A program made the position numbers and the translations under genes. This document shows, one piece after another, positions 5,693 to 5,796 of a DNA stretch of 5,796 nucleotides; position 1 is the stretch's first letter; each line of letters starts with the position of its first letter. The stretch is taken from positions 1-5,796 of the forward strand of contig CAITOD010000425.1 in the NCBI GenBank assembly GCA_903893935.1, read 5' to 3'. The DNA comes from an uncultured Sphingomonadales bacterium. Its GTDB lineage: Bacteria > Pseudomonadota > Alphaproteobacteria > Sphingomonadales > Sphingomonadaceae. The notes beneath the pieces are model-generated. The model ran no database searches and was not told where the DNA came from. It saw only the letters and a program-made list of their open reading frames with translations.

Positions 5693-5796
5693 CTACCCAG
5701 CCCCCATAATACGGTCAACGAGATTTGGCAGCAGTGTCAGCGCGGTGTGCCGCGCCCCGCCCCCGGTCCTGCCCCCGCCCCCGGTCCTGGCCCCGC
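5693..5796 (-). CDS. 3' end of an upstream gene, possibly radA (partial)
   Basis: On the minus strand one frame stays open from the right edge (first full codon at 5794) to TAG at 5693. It gives 33 residues: a Gly/Arg/Thr repeat followed by ARHTALTLLPNLVDRIMGAG. The amphipathic LTLLPNLVDRIM tail resembles the C-terminal helix with which RadA/Sms proteins end. radA is a common neighbour directly upstream of cvpA in alphaproteobacteria, and the 10-base gap to cvpA fits an operon. The identification is tentative because the fragment holds no RadA domain. The other two minus-strand frames also remain open through the repeat, stopping at about 5739 and 5718, so the reading frame is chosen by the sensible C-terminus and the close spacing. 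Confidence 0.45.
   Translation of the reverse strand, partial: GARTGGGGRTGGGARHTALTLLPNLVDRIMGAG
5755..5796. repeat. 18-bp GC-rich tandem repeat running off the right edge
   Basis: The unit CCCCGCCCCCGGTCCTG plus one base occurs at 5755-5772 and 5773-5790, and a third copy begins at 5791 (CCCCGC). The copies differ only at the last position of the unit (5772 C, 5790 G). The 18-base period equals six codons, so copy number can change without shifting the frame of the partial minus-strand gene, where it encodes a G/R/T-rich hexapeptide (GRTGGG-like). Confidence 0.75.

Noticed and set aside
5092..5709. Plus-strand open frame (205 codons) opposite cvpA
   Set aside because: It mirrors cvpA; the product is His/Gln/Arg-rich without domains or a plausible ribosome site.

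Overview
The window reads as ordinary chromosomal DNA from a GC-rich alphaproteobacterium, most likely of the order Sphingomonadales (Novosphingobium, Sphingomonas or a relative). The grounds are: a split-type proton-translocating transhydrogenase alpha subunit directly behind a 40-residue aa3-oxidase subunit IV gene; a gene run cvpA / IscU-like / alr / phaR; strong G/C bias at third codon positions; and a CCTCCCCG..CGGGGAGG palindrome of a kind I associate with sphingomonad intergenic regions. The placement rests on gene content and memory of these families, not on a search.

Layout from left to right. A perfect hairpin (4-22) lies just past the stop of pntAA (25-1167, minus), the NAD(H)-binding subunit of the transhydrogenase. 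The tiny aa3-type cytochrome c oxidase subunit IV gene (1164-1286, minus) sits directly upstream and its stop overlaps the pntAA start. A 223-bp divergent spacer (1287-1509) holds an inverted repeat and a poor CtrA-like site. It leads to an orphan NtrC-type response regulator (1510-2928, plus) whose AAA+ domain has lost key residues for sigma-54 contact. Eight bases beyond its stop, on the opposite strand, begins the 3' end of a tightly spaced minus-strand series. Read in transcription order this is: the 3' end of an upstream gene (probably radA, 5693-5796), cvpA (5065-5682), an IscU/NifU-like scaffold protein lacking one ligand cysteine (4626-5057), alanine racemase alr (3584-4624) and, after a 92-bp spacer, phaR (2937-3491).

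How the genes may work together. The pnt/cox group concerns membrane energetics and NADPH supply. The alr group is a housekeeping operon (envelope, Fe-S, D-alanine). phaR is the regulator of polyhydroxyalkanoate storage, which draws on NADPH. The spacer before phaR carries a tandem 14-bp TGC-rich repeat that looks like an autoregulatory PhaR operator.

No mobile element, CRISPR array, tRNA, rRNA or phage gene is visible, and I see no wholly new multi-gene system. The points most worth a second look are the degenerate sigma-54-type activator, the two-cysteine scaffold protein, the phaR upstream repeats and an in-frame 18-bp repeat at the right edge.
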